Positions 10,507 to 21,469 of a stretch of 64,000 nt of DNA are shown in pieces. The DNA is from Pieris napi (taxonomy: Eukaryota; Arthropoda; Insecta; Lepidoptera; Pieridae), in NCBI RefSeq assembly GCF_905475465.1, contig NC_062241.1, positions 5,704,001-5,768,000 of the forward strand, given 5' to 3'. A program made the position numbers and the translations under genes. Under the pieces are notes generated by a model. That model saw nothing but the letters and a program-made list of their open reading frames with translations, was not told the DNA's origin and did not search any database. Positions within the stretch are counted from its first letter, which is position 1; each line of letters starts with the position of its first letter.

Positions 10507-11925
10507 GTAAGTTAAATAAAAAAGCAATGTGCCAATCAAATTCCCTAGAACGATAAAATCTGGTTGTTATGCTACGTATTCCATACAGTTCAGTATCGCT
10601 ATCCATATGTAGTTAACACTGTACTTAATTAATTATTCTTACATGTACCATTGTCGGTTCCCGTTTTGGACCTTGGCGTATTAGTGGTTTCGTTATGACA
10701 ACACCACTAATACAAACTAAACGACAGTAACATACATATGTATATCAATTAATAACAATACAAAAAAGTAAATACGTCAAAAATAACATTCGTTCACTCA
10801 AACCTTGCAAAATTGCTCCAATTTAAAAGAAAGTCAAAAAAAGGAAGTAAAATAAAACAATGTTTTATTGTTTAACAATATAATCGGGTCACGTGACATG
10901 CCATTCCTATACCTATTTAACGGCGAACTCAGTTAAAAATATTATTCGCCCGTTAAATACATAAATGTAGCAATTAAATAAGAAATACTGTGATACATGT
11001 ATTATATTAAAATATAGAAATCGTTGCTTGAATACTTATCGTAGCATATAATATACACGACTATTATTCCTAATAGTGCCGGCGTACAAAATCTAGCATC
11101 ATTACGGAGATCAGCGTTGCATATCTCTTAGAAAATGTATGAACTTTACTTACAAATCACATTTAAAAATTAAAGAAATGTTTAATAGACCATGTCTGCA
11201 GTGGAAACAACGCTATCTCTCGTAATATATGGTTATATACATGAGGAGTATAATCTCTCCAATATCAATTCATTAGAATGTAATAAATTATATTAATAAT
11301 TAAAAGTTATTTCATTTGGGCAAATTTTTAACTCTTTATATCGCGCTATAAAGGAAATTAAGTAATAACTTTTTAAATTAAAAATATTGTAACCTATTAA
11401 AGTATACTCGTAATTGTTGTTTTATAGACAATTTAGAATAGGTATAAAAACACATAACATAGGTACAATCACTTACAATTATATAATAGAGTATTCTCGG
11501 GAATGTTTGCATTTATGTAATTGCATTGTATTATCATTAAACCAGCTGCGTTTTTATTTACCTATACTGTCGAAGATTACAAATATTGCACAAACCATCT
11601 AAATATAAAAACGTGTGCCATTTAAAACCATAAATATTAACCTCAAAGTGTCATAAATACACTATACCTATATTTTTTTTACATTTAGGGTGATACATAT
11701 TAATTTAATTGTAAAAAAAAATCTTTCGTATTTTTAATAATAAAAAATCAACGTTGGCATATATTAATAATTAAATTCGTAAATTACATATTTTTTGGAG
11801 ATTTGCAGTCAATTTAGGATTTCCTTAATTTGTCGGTATACGTAACACCTTGTTTTTGAGTTATTATACATTCAAAATTGTTTAATCATGCCTTAAAATT
11901 AAAAAAAAATAACATTTTTAAAGCA
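10507..11925. other. AT-rich intergenic DNA, no gene seen
   Basis: No supported coding exon. One short hairpin is present near 10678-10712, with arms reading TATTAGTGGT and its complement. The frame at 11414-11602 has no recognisable motif. Confidence 0.4.
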
Positions 11926-12081
11926 GCGCCGGTATTCTGTCATTTCTAATAGCGATACCGACCCCGTTTTATATGCAATATCAATGTAGTTTTCATATCG
12001 CCTTGCGATACAATGATATACAAAGAATCAGCATTGAAGTTGGAATCGCATTCGCTATTTTAATTTGCAGAATACCAGCGC
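11926..12081. mobile_element. Short palindromic MITE
   Basis: The ends are inverted copies of GCGCCGGTATTCTG and GCGCTGGTATTCTG. Just inside, ATAGCGATACCGA and ATAGCGAATGCGA are also inverted, so most of the 156 bp can fold on itself. No clear target duplication and no coding frame. It lies downstream of the syntaxin gene. Confidence 0.65.
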
Positions 12082-12759
12082 AGTCCTTTAATCCTATTAA
12101 GAACTGTTAAGGACCAACCAGTTTATTTGGGCTTAAAGCAAGATCTACAACCACTATATACAGAATAGTGGGACAAGGGCCAGAGATGACTGGCCTTGTT
12201 ATAGGCACGGCTAAATTCATAATTCAGAGGATATAAATAATATTTTTCACTACCCTGAGCCCTCATGCCCAAGGTTTTCTCTCTTCTTTCGTCTTAAGGA
12301 CACGAGCCCTGACGTTTTAGTTTTTTTGAGGTTATTGGAATGGATGCTTTCAAAGGATCCACTCCGTGAGATTTAGATATATAAACATGTAAGTTTGGAA
12401 GTCAGTTATTCACTGCACTATGGGCGGCAAATAACCTACAAATAACGATTACGAAAGGGAAAAATGTGAATACCTTCATTGTTCATATGTGTTAACAGTA
12501 TAATAAGTTTCTTAATTCAAATTTAAGGCGAATTTTCTAATGGTGCTAATTCTCACTACATTAAAATTTACCATATACATTTTTATCGCAATAATTTACA
12601 CAGGGATTCACTTTATATGTTGTAAAATGGAGTACAATACTAAATTATTTTTTTATAAGAAACTTTTATAAAATATATGGTTAAATTGATAAGAATAAGC
12701 ACAATTAGTTGTTATAATTGAATTTTTTATACGCAAGATATATCGGATATACAAAAAAT

Positions 12760-15700
12760 CTATCTAAAAGCCTTAACAACCCACACAATAAGAAGGATGG
12801 CTAATATGATAGCAATCGTGATGAAAAAGAACATTCTCCTCCGGTACCTTCTTTGATATTCCGCAGCTTTCGCCAATTCATCAACTCCAGCCTCCACAGA
12901 GACACCGGCTGCCTCTATATGGCTTTCTACTGTATCTGGACACAAGATTAGTCAAAATTAATATCGGTCAGAATTACTCGAAAAAAGAGTACCGAGAGTT
13001 TTTTACGCCGGCTTTTTCTCTCGGCCTACACCCTCTGTCTTCTTTGCCGATGAGTAGGGATGCCTGCAGTTTCAAATTTAATGACGTGGAATAAGTGATA
13101 CATGTATCTTATGTTCCATAATAAACATTTTTTATTTTATGAGACGCAATGTCTACGAAACCACCGTAAATGCAAGAAAAATTCTTAAGAATAGATTAAC
13201 ACACAAATATTTTTTTACGTGGTATATAAAATAGGGACAAACGTTTTATTGTCTTTTTCACTGATAATTTTCCATACCCTTTACAACTGAACAATTATAA
13301 ATACTAATATAATAAAAAAATAATAAAACCAAATTAAGAAAAATAATTTCCTATACTACTAACCGATAGATTGTGCCTGGGCATTGACCATCACAGCAAG
13401 GTCCTGCATTATTTGATTCACATCTAACACATCAGCTTCAATCTTATTCATATAGGCCTCTTTCTCTAGCAGCATGCTCGTCTCAAATTGAACTAGACGC
13501 GCCTAAAAATTAAATAAAATCAATCAAATATTTAAAAGCTAAGTTAAATTAGAATAATTTTTATTTGAGTTAGAACTTAAATACTTATTACGCAATGGCA
13601 TTTTCTTATATAACTTTGTTATTTTTATATTAAATAGACCAGATTTTTAGGATAATTAATTTGGTATTAATTTACTTCTTCCAAAATGGAAAAATAAGAA
13701 ATTAAGCGTAAGAACTGGCCGTACGTAAAAAAAAGCAAGCGAGGATGGAACATTCCCTCTTTAGTGTGGAATTTTAATTTGGTCACACGTTACTAGTATG
13801 GATTTTCATTTTAAATAAAAATATACTTATAATAACATATTTACAAAAATCAGTATCAAATAAAGCGAGTGAATGCTATCCTAAATAAACACAACCTAAA
13901 CTGACTTATCAGTTCAAATAATGCGCCACTAGATGGCGCTGACGGTCTTATAAAACGCGCTATCGTTGTTATTTTATATTGAGCTAAATACGCTCTGGTA
14001 TTTTTCAAAGTGTGTCCATGGGCGACGGTTTCACTTACCGTTGTAAAAACTTTTTGTAAGGCCAACTTCACATATATGAAGAAGCCTAATAATAAACAGA
14101 CTTATAAATAAGAATTAAGTAGTTATTACTAATTAAATAGTAAATACTACAACTAACGGTAAAAAATTATTAATATAATCAATAACAAGTGGTAGAGATT
14201 TTCAGTTATCGCTCGTGTTGAAAAATTAATAATTAAATGATACCAGCTTTTATTAAGTACATATTCTATTTGTCTAATGTGACTAATGTCTTTACAGAAT
14301 AAGAAAAAATACAAAAAAGTCTTAAGCAGGTTCTAAATTCAATATAATATTGGACTGTAGTAGGTTAGAGATTACTGAAGATTAGTCCTTTTATTTTCTG
14401 ATTCGAGACAACTGACAAATCACTGTTTCGGGATCTTCTACCAAAGAAGTTTAAAGGAATCAGGAGTTTGCTGTAATTAAATTATAATTTATTGGTGCTA
14501 GAATTTAATGTGGAGTCTTGATAGGCTACAATAATTACCTGTGCTTGTTGATTAGAAATTAGACTGGCCTCTTCGTCGTCAGCGATAGCCTGTCTCTCCA
14601 GTGCTTCGGGGTCATTCTTATTGCGAGGCTGAGTCGGCATATGGGCCGCCATCTTTTCGGTTACTTTCTAAAATTTTCGAAATATGATGTTAAATCGACC
14701 AACAGTTGGCTTTAAATTTGTGCCTGAATTTAATCCTCGTACCAATTGCTTAGAGTTATGAGGTACACGAATGAGGCTTAGCAGATTTTAATGCAGTTTT
14801 TATGAGTGAGAGTAACCAATGTCATAATTTTAATAATTTCACCTAAGAATCTTAATACTTTAATCTATTTACCTTCTGAACGGAAGAATAGTTAGCCAGA
14901 GCATCGCTGAAGGCTTGCGTAAGTCTCTCGACCTGCAATTTTTGCGGTTTATCGCCACGTCGGACAACTACGCCTAACCGCTGGATGTCGCGAGCAGTTG
15001 CCGATACTGAGCTATTCACTTTCTGTTGCGTGTCATGGCTAGAATGATAGGAATGTATTTACAATGAATTTGGAAAAATATTCTCTTGAATCTCTAAACT
15101 ACCCGTCTAACTCGTATTACATAAATATAGTGCGCATAGGCATATTGAAAATTACATTAGGGCCGGGAACACCAAAGCTGAAGTAAACAATAATAATCTT
15201 GAATTGACGGTAAGAGATTTTTTAATTCATATTGTCTACATTAATCATGTCAATGATGGTCCCTACTCCATCTTGTGCGTAGCTAACTAAGAAGTAAGAA
15301 CTAAGGAGTACCTGATAATGAAATATAAATTAAATGTTTTCTAACTATGATGGTAGTTGTCCGTGAAAAAGTAAATACGAAGGGACAGAGCTGTGCAATG
15401 ATTAGTTAAAACATGTTTGGATCAACTAGCAGTAATAGCGCGTTGTATAAACCTACTCGGCCATCTAGTGTGGGAATTCAAAAGGATATTTTGTCACTTT
15501 ATTATTAATTCTAAGCAACACACAAAGACAAAAGGTTATGATTTAACAGAGTTCAGTAAAGAATATCTCATCTATTACACGTACAGCTCCTTTGCGATTA
15601 TTAATATTTTTAACTAGACTTTAGCTCTACCTTTAACTTAGGATTATCTACTAATTAGTGATGTTTGACCTATTTGATAAGTGTTACTTTCATTGAGAAG

Positions 15701-16367
15701 ACTTACAATATTAGAAAATAAATATTATGGCTAACAACTTTAACCTAGATCACTAACTGACACACTTGTCTTAATTTATTTCTCGAACTAATTTTTTGAT
15801 CTATTGTAAATATAAATTAATATTCATTGAACTATAATAAAATTCCTGATATTCAAACTTTACTAAATTGTTCTGCTGTAGCACCTATTTACCAGCTTAA
15901 GTAAGTATTTTTCTCATGTTTACAGAATATAAACAATTAAACTTTCAAGCATGTATTGTTTTATTTTGTTAAATTGCCAATCAAAAAAGTAAATAATTAA
16001 AACATTTAACTTACAGAAATTTAATAAAAGGAATACATAAGACTAATGTGATTAACATAACTGAATCTTAAACAAATCTGTATAATAAATAAAAGCATAC
16101 CATATTTTACAATATTTATGTTTACTTAAGGATCACTTACATTTTGTCCCTTAGCTGTATACTATCGCTAGGTCCGCCAATCTGTTTCATCATTTTTTCT
16201 AAAGTGCGGAGACCACTATTTATAGTATTAACATTGTCAGCAATCCCTTCACTGAGGTTATACAACTCGGTGGGGCTAAAGTCTGCAAAGCCTACTGCAG
16301 GAGGTGCTGCAGTAGCCCCATAGTCACGACTGGAACCACTCTGACTCATCGGTTCTCGTTCTGACAT
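12760..16367 (-). CDS. Syntaxin-7/12/13-type endosomal Qa-SNARE, complete
   Basis: Five coding exons join in frame: 16141-16367, 14873-15038, 14539-14667, 13364-13502 and 12760-12935, giving 278 residues. All have GT/AG borders, and phases agree (2, 0, 0, 1). Residues about 30-130 form an Habc-like helical region (FSPTELYNLSEGIADN, VERLTQAFSDALANY). A linker with DPEALERQAIADDEEASLI follows. The SNARE motif is about residues 186-250 with KIEADVLDVNQIMQDL; the expected zero-layer glutamine is Q216. A basic YRRR precedes one C-terminal membrane segment (residues 255-274), ending KAFR. Family members drive fusion in early and late endosomes. The linker and SNARE resemble the insect Syx7/Syx13 group, but I cannot choose between them. 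The start is the first ATG, with a 5' UTR acceptor seven bases upstream. Confidence 0.88.
12981..13142 (+). mobile_element. LINE tail copy 1, in syntaxin intron 4
   Basis: It starts at GTACCGAGAG (after AAAAAGA), contains CTCTCGGCCTACACCCTCTG and ATGACGTGGAATAAGTGATA, and ends AATAAACATTTTTTATTTTA. The same 3' end is attached to reverse-transcriptase code at 29893-30565 and recurs at 34985-35075. This is a 5'-truncated insertion lying antisense to the syntaxin gene. Confidence 0.75.
14039..14085 (-). other. Candidate cryptic or poison exon of the syntaxin gene
   Basis: Within syntaxin intron 3 the - strand has TTTATTATTAG before 14085 and GTAAGTG after 14039, bounding 47 bases. Joined in phase 0 after exon 14539-14667 it would add five codons and then TGA, truncating the protein before the SNARE motif. 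The splice signals fit, but use is untested. Confidence 0.25.
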
Positions 16368-16720
16368 CTTTTACTGAAAACAAAGCAATTATATAGACTT
16401 AAAACATAAATACAAGAGTACTTGTAAATAAGTATTTTAATGTTAGCGCTTATAACTTTCCATTCAATAGTAAATAAAATATTTATACAAAATTAATAGG
16501 ACTGTGCTTAAAGAATAAGACAAGTAAAAAATGTGGATAGTTGTTATCCAGACTGTAAAGTCTGCATACTTTTCAAAATAATTTGCAATGGATATAAGTA
16601 GAAACAAAAAACTCATACTTTACCTTCACGTCGCAAAAGATTACTATTTTGCTAACGATGATTGATGATTCACTTTCCAATTGGAAATTCATAATATTTT
16701 ACAATTATTTCGTAATACTT

Positions 16721-16850
16721 ACATTATTTTTAACTTGAAGAACCGGTTTCACAATATCAAATAATCTAGAAACGTAAAACGAAATTCTCGTCTTCGTAGT
16801 TCGTACTAACAACGTACAGACAATTAAAAAAACATTCGTATTTGGTACTC
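16721..16850 (-). other. Candidate 5' UTR exon and promoter region of the syntaxin gene
   Basis: The coding start at 16367 is preceded by TTGTTTTCAG at 16375-16384, an acceptor, so an upstream non-coding exon is expected. A - strand GTAAGT donor at about 16715-16720 fits an exon just above it; a second possible donor GTAAAG is near 16622. The upper end is a guess. No TATA box was seen. Confidence 0.35.
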
Positions 16851-18442
16851 AGGTCTCAGTACTTATCAGTATTCAGTGGTCATTTGAACATTTGTTGAAA
16901 GTTGAAACTTGTGAGTTGTGAATGGAAATTGGAAATTCAATTTTAGTCCTAGACGCATGTCATATGACAACTAACAAATGAAGTATGACAATGACTGCGA
17001 CAGGCGACAAAATACACAGTATAAGCCAATATTCAAATTCTCCAATAGATGGCAGGTATTAACATTACTATATTATATTGTGTATTAGCTAAGCAATAAA
17101 TGTCGTGTTCACCCTTAATTTTATTTGGATTTGTCCTTACAAAGAATCTTCGTATGTAGATAAGTAGTACGATTTAAATTTAGTTTATCTTCATTTTATA
17201 AATATCTAATACTGCTTTTGCTTTTATTTAGAGTAAATGTATATGATTAACGCTCACTATAATTTATTTTTTCACACTCCATGCCGGACACATAAAGCAG
17301 TCGACACCTGCAGCGTGATTAAAAAGTAATGTGAATCCTTGGAAAATAAAATGTATCGAGTTGTCTGAACAGAATCTTAATTTGCATCGTGAATACTAAC
17401 GCACGCACTGCTTTTATTATTTACGACTCCCTACACGCACCGAACTTATTTTGTAGAAAATTGATAAATATACATAGGAAAAAGATAGCGGGTAGAGGCG
17501 TATGATACTGATTTAAATAAGACTTCTATTTATTTTCTAAATTAATTTTGAGATGAAACTTTTTTAACCGACGTCATTAAACGCGATCATCTTCGCGTAT
17601 TTTGAAGTGGAAGGCATTTTTCTAGAAATGGTGTTTATTTTTGTTTCTAAAACTAATTTTGAAAATATCAACAAGTTAAACTAAAGTTATGACTTTTGTG
17701 TGCACAACATGTATTAAAATAATATAGAGTTTAATCACCTGCATTCGTTCGTAGCAAAACATGAGTTATTTTAATAAATCCAACAAAAAAATTAAAAGCG
17801 TCCATTAGCCGCATTCTGGCGGCGAGATACAACTATTGAGGTACTATCTAGACAAGTCTAGCAATTTAGACTTAAGTGCTGAGTTCCTGCCTTGAGCATC
17901 TTGCGCGAATGGAATTACTTTTGTATTTTTTGTTTCGTAAGACGTAAATATACAAATAAATCTGTTTTAGGCTTCTCGTTAGTGGCAGTTTTGTCCTGCC
18001 ACTCCTACTAAGATAGACTTACTTGTCTTCTGCTAAGTTTCTATTCCTAAACCTCTGAACATTAAACTTTCAAATAGTTTGTTGAACAATAGATTAACAA
18101 ACTATTAGAAATCATAATAGGTATATTTAATTATTTCAGATAACTTTAAGACTTAGGCAAGCCTATGGGTGTCATGAAATTTGTTAAATAATTTCAATAT
18201 TGTTTATAACCATTATTTTCCTCTAGTAACATTAAAATTATTAATTAAATAATTCTATCAGATAAGAGATTTTTTAACAAGTATATATTGTTTATAACTG
18301 TTCCATAGTCTTGGGGCCACTAGATGGCTATAATATAAGGTGCCAAATGTATAATTAGACATAGATCCTTAGAAAGTTTATCTCATTACCGTACAACCCT
18401 TAACCTTTACAGTTTGTTGAACATCGACTAACGATCTGACAT

Positions 18443-21278
18443 ATGCGCAGGCGACGACATCTCGATGTTGCGGGTAAAATCAGTAAGCGTTTAAATTTTA
18501 AATGACTACTTTTCATACAAGTTGGAAAAGGAATATAATTTATGTCTATATAAGATTATGCAATACCATTAACTCACCAGCCTGACCCAGGCTACAACTC
18601 TTTGTTAGGATATAAAACTTTATTATTTATTAAACACTTCAAAGTATTAATTAGGCAAATCATTACGAATTAAATAAAATAGATATAAACGAACTGAACA
18701 CACAATTAAATCATGATTTCTTAATTATGTTAGGTATACGATGTAGCCGGAAATGCTTGTACAATGGAGATTTATTGGAAGATATACTTTATATTACCCT
18801 TCACAGAAACAATTTTAATATAGGAAGTTTCGAAAGGTTTTTTTACATTTATAGTTTCTGGGTCTTTTAAAAGACAAGACCATTTGCAAAGTAACCACTT
18901 CGGTTGAACTGTAACACAACGACTGTAGATATGGAATAAACTAACAACGTTTTCTTCACTCTTTGCCACACACTAATTGGTGAACACTGATTGTTTAAAA
19001 AGATTTGCCCTGTACCTTTGTGCTAATTAAACTATGCGGTTTAAATTAATTTAGAGGCGAAAGCAGTAAGTGTTAATTCACTGTGTATATTCCTTCTAAA
19101 GATAAATAATATTCATTATACTAGTCAAATTACGACTGGCATAAATATATTGGGTTTAAACGAATGGTGGCAGTGCAGTGTTGGCCTAGTAGCTTCATCG
19201 TGCGACTCATCCCTGAGGTCGTATATTCGATCCCCGGCCGTGCACCAATGGACTTTCTATGTGCGCATTTAACATTCCCTCGAACGGTGAAGGAAAACAA
19301 CATGAGGAAACCGATATATTAGACCCAAAAAGTCGACGACGTGTGTCAGGCACAGGAGACTGATCACCTACTTGCCTATTAGATTGAAAAGTGAACATGA
19401 AACAGATATAGAAATCTGAGGCCCTAACCTTAAGAGTTTGTAGCGCCACTGATTTATTTTTTATTTAAAGGAATATAATAAAAAACAGCTAACCGGATTA
19501 AATCTCCAATAATATAGAAGTAAATATATGTATAAATATATGTGTCAAATAAAGTTGTTGTTTACTTACAAATTAGCTGTACTATATTAAGTTTTATATT
19601 TATGGATAGATAATTATGTTTTTGTTCGTTTCGCCTTAATATGACTTTTAATACTTAACCTACCTTTTTAGATACCTACATACCAACAAATGGAACATTT
19701 TGCTATGCTACTCCATGGAGACTTTACTAGCTTTATAAAAGACGTGTACTAGTTAAGCGCATTGATAATTTACGGGAATTATAATTAACAAATTATCGTA
19801 TCCACATCATATACCTACGTATGAAGTTAGCAGGAAGTTTACAAGCACGCGCGTCGTTTCCTCATTCGCAGGATGTTTTACCTACTATTAGCGGTTTCGA
19901 TACGATACGTATAGGACTTGTAGAATAATTGATTGAACTATTGTAAGATAACTTACATTATGACGATACCAATCAATGAAATTTGTACTATTTACCTTTC
20001 TAAGATAATATGTATCTAATGTTACATCTCATATTTTACTTTGAACATTGTACAGGCAACAAAATACTCGGATGATTTTATTTATAGAAAATTGTTTTTT
20101 TTATGGAAAAAGTGTACCTACAGGCTTTTAAAATAAATAAAAAAATCATAAGAGTTAACGGGACAAACAATGATGTATTCCTTTAATACAAGCAAATTTC
20201 GTCGCTGAAATTCAGTTACTAAAGAGGGTTAAAACTCATACTGATTGATTCCCTTTATTATTATTAATCTACTAGGTATCCAATAAATGTCAAGTTGTAA
20301 TTTGTAATTATTTTATAGTTTACATTTTATTTAGGTTTAAGTTGGCGCCTGGCAGATAGCACCGGTGACCTCAGAGCGCGGTGCTTTCCTCGCTCAACGA
20401 AGTATCGCAAATGCTGCCAGCATTAAAAATACACTGCCACAGGTACTAAACTTTTTAAATTTATTTTAGTTTTCTATTTATCCATTTCTAATTATTATTC
20501 AAAGTCAAAATCATTTATTCGTATAGGTAACACAATGTACACTTATGAACGCCTAAAAGAAGAAAAAATATATATATATATATATATGAAATGATTCTAA
20601 TTATACATTATTACTATGTAGGTTAAGAATATTATAATACTATAAATAATATCAACATTTTTGTAATAATAATTTTATAGTAATAAAAATAGCTTGGAGT
20701 ACAGAAGCATCGTTCGAAAATTTCAAATAAATTTCGCGGCAAAACGTATAAGCGCTAAGCCGTAGATCACCTAAATCGTTACGTGAGTGCTAAATAAACC
20801 GACTTATCTATAGTAGTGATTCAATAAAAGTTCCTATTTCGTTTGGCATCTATTTTCGTAGAACAGGTGTGGTTTGTGGCTCCATCAAGGTCAATGCAGT
20901 TACATATAAATACTCACCAGATTTTGCCTGTTCTATACTATGACCATTATAAGAAAGATTATTTCATGATTGCATTGAATTAGTTTTGTGTATCGTTCTT
21001 GACATCTACGTTGTTTAAATAAAATTCTCACAATTGTCATTAGGTAAAAATGTGTGTACCTATGTGTGTAGTTAAGATTCTATCAAATTTTTGGTATTTT
21101 AAGAATAAATTAAACATACCTAGATATTGATATAGCTTTTGTATAGTTTTATATCATCTATGTATAAATGCATTTACACGATTTACAGGTTCGACTGCCG
21201 CTAGAGCCGACAAAGACAGAAATATCAAAGAAGTGTCAGCTGTTATATCTGGAAGATATGCGTAACTTAACTACTTAA
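18443..21278 (+). CDS. Small three-exon gene, 76-aa protein of unknown function
   Basis: Exons 18443-18482, 20342-20442 and 21189-21278 join without a stop (40 + 101 + 90 bases = 77 codons). Donors are GTAAGC and GTACTA; acceptors are TTTAAG and TTTACAG. Phase agrees at both junctions: ATC-A joins TT to make Ile, and CAG joins GTT. An in-frame TGA two codons before the ATG supports this start. The protein begins MRRRRHLDVAGKI, continues GAWQIAPVTSERGAFLAQRS, is basic and Ala/Ser-rich, and ends YLEDMRNLTT. The N-terminus resembles a mitochondrial import sequence (inference). There is no membrane segment and no family I recognise. A rival acceptor seven bases upstream in exon 2 would instead give a 43-residue product. 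A SINE sits in intron 1. It is divergent from the syntaxin gene, about 1.6 kb away. Confidence 0.6.
19170..19451 (+). mobile_element. tRNA-derived SINE, lepidopteran type
   Basis: It begins GCAGTGTTGGCCTAGTAGC (A-box region), has a B-box-like ATTCGATCCCCGG, then GTGCACCAATGGACTTTC, and ends near TGTAGCGCCACTG. Related, more decayed copies are at 26937-27115 and 59598-59840. It lies in intron 1 of the small gene. Confidence 0.8.
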
Positions 21279-21444
21279 TTACTTTGCATCATATTGGTAG
21301 ATATTCTTTCAAAGGTAGAGGAAATCTCTATAACGAAACATCGATTAGTCAGAAATGATTTCTCCTAGCCTAAATATCAACAAAGTGAGGTTTTCATCAT
21401 GTCAATCTTTAAAAATAATTTCAATATATTTTTTCTTTTATTAT

Positions 21445-21457
21445 AATAAAAAATAAA
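21445..21457 (+). terminator. Poly(A) signals of the small gene
   Basis: Two AATAAA hexamers (21445-21450 and 21452-21457) lie about 170 bases after the stop codon at 21278, a fitting 3' end for that gene. Confidence 0.5.
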
Positions 21458-21469
21458 CTAAGTAAATGG

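Noticed and set aside
18443..18505. Unspliced 20-codon frame starting at 18443
   Set aside because: Without splicing it soon ends in TGA; the GTAAGC at 18483 with a phase-matched downstream exon explains it better.
19168..19451. Possible functional tRNA gene at the SINE head
   Set aside because: Only the A-box and B-box remain; stems do not pair and the family is repeated twice more in the window.
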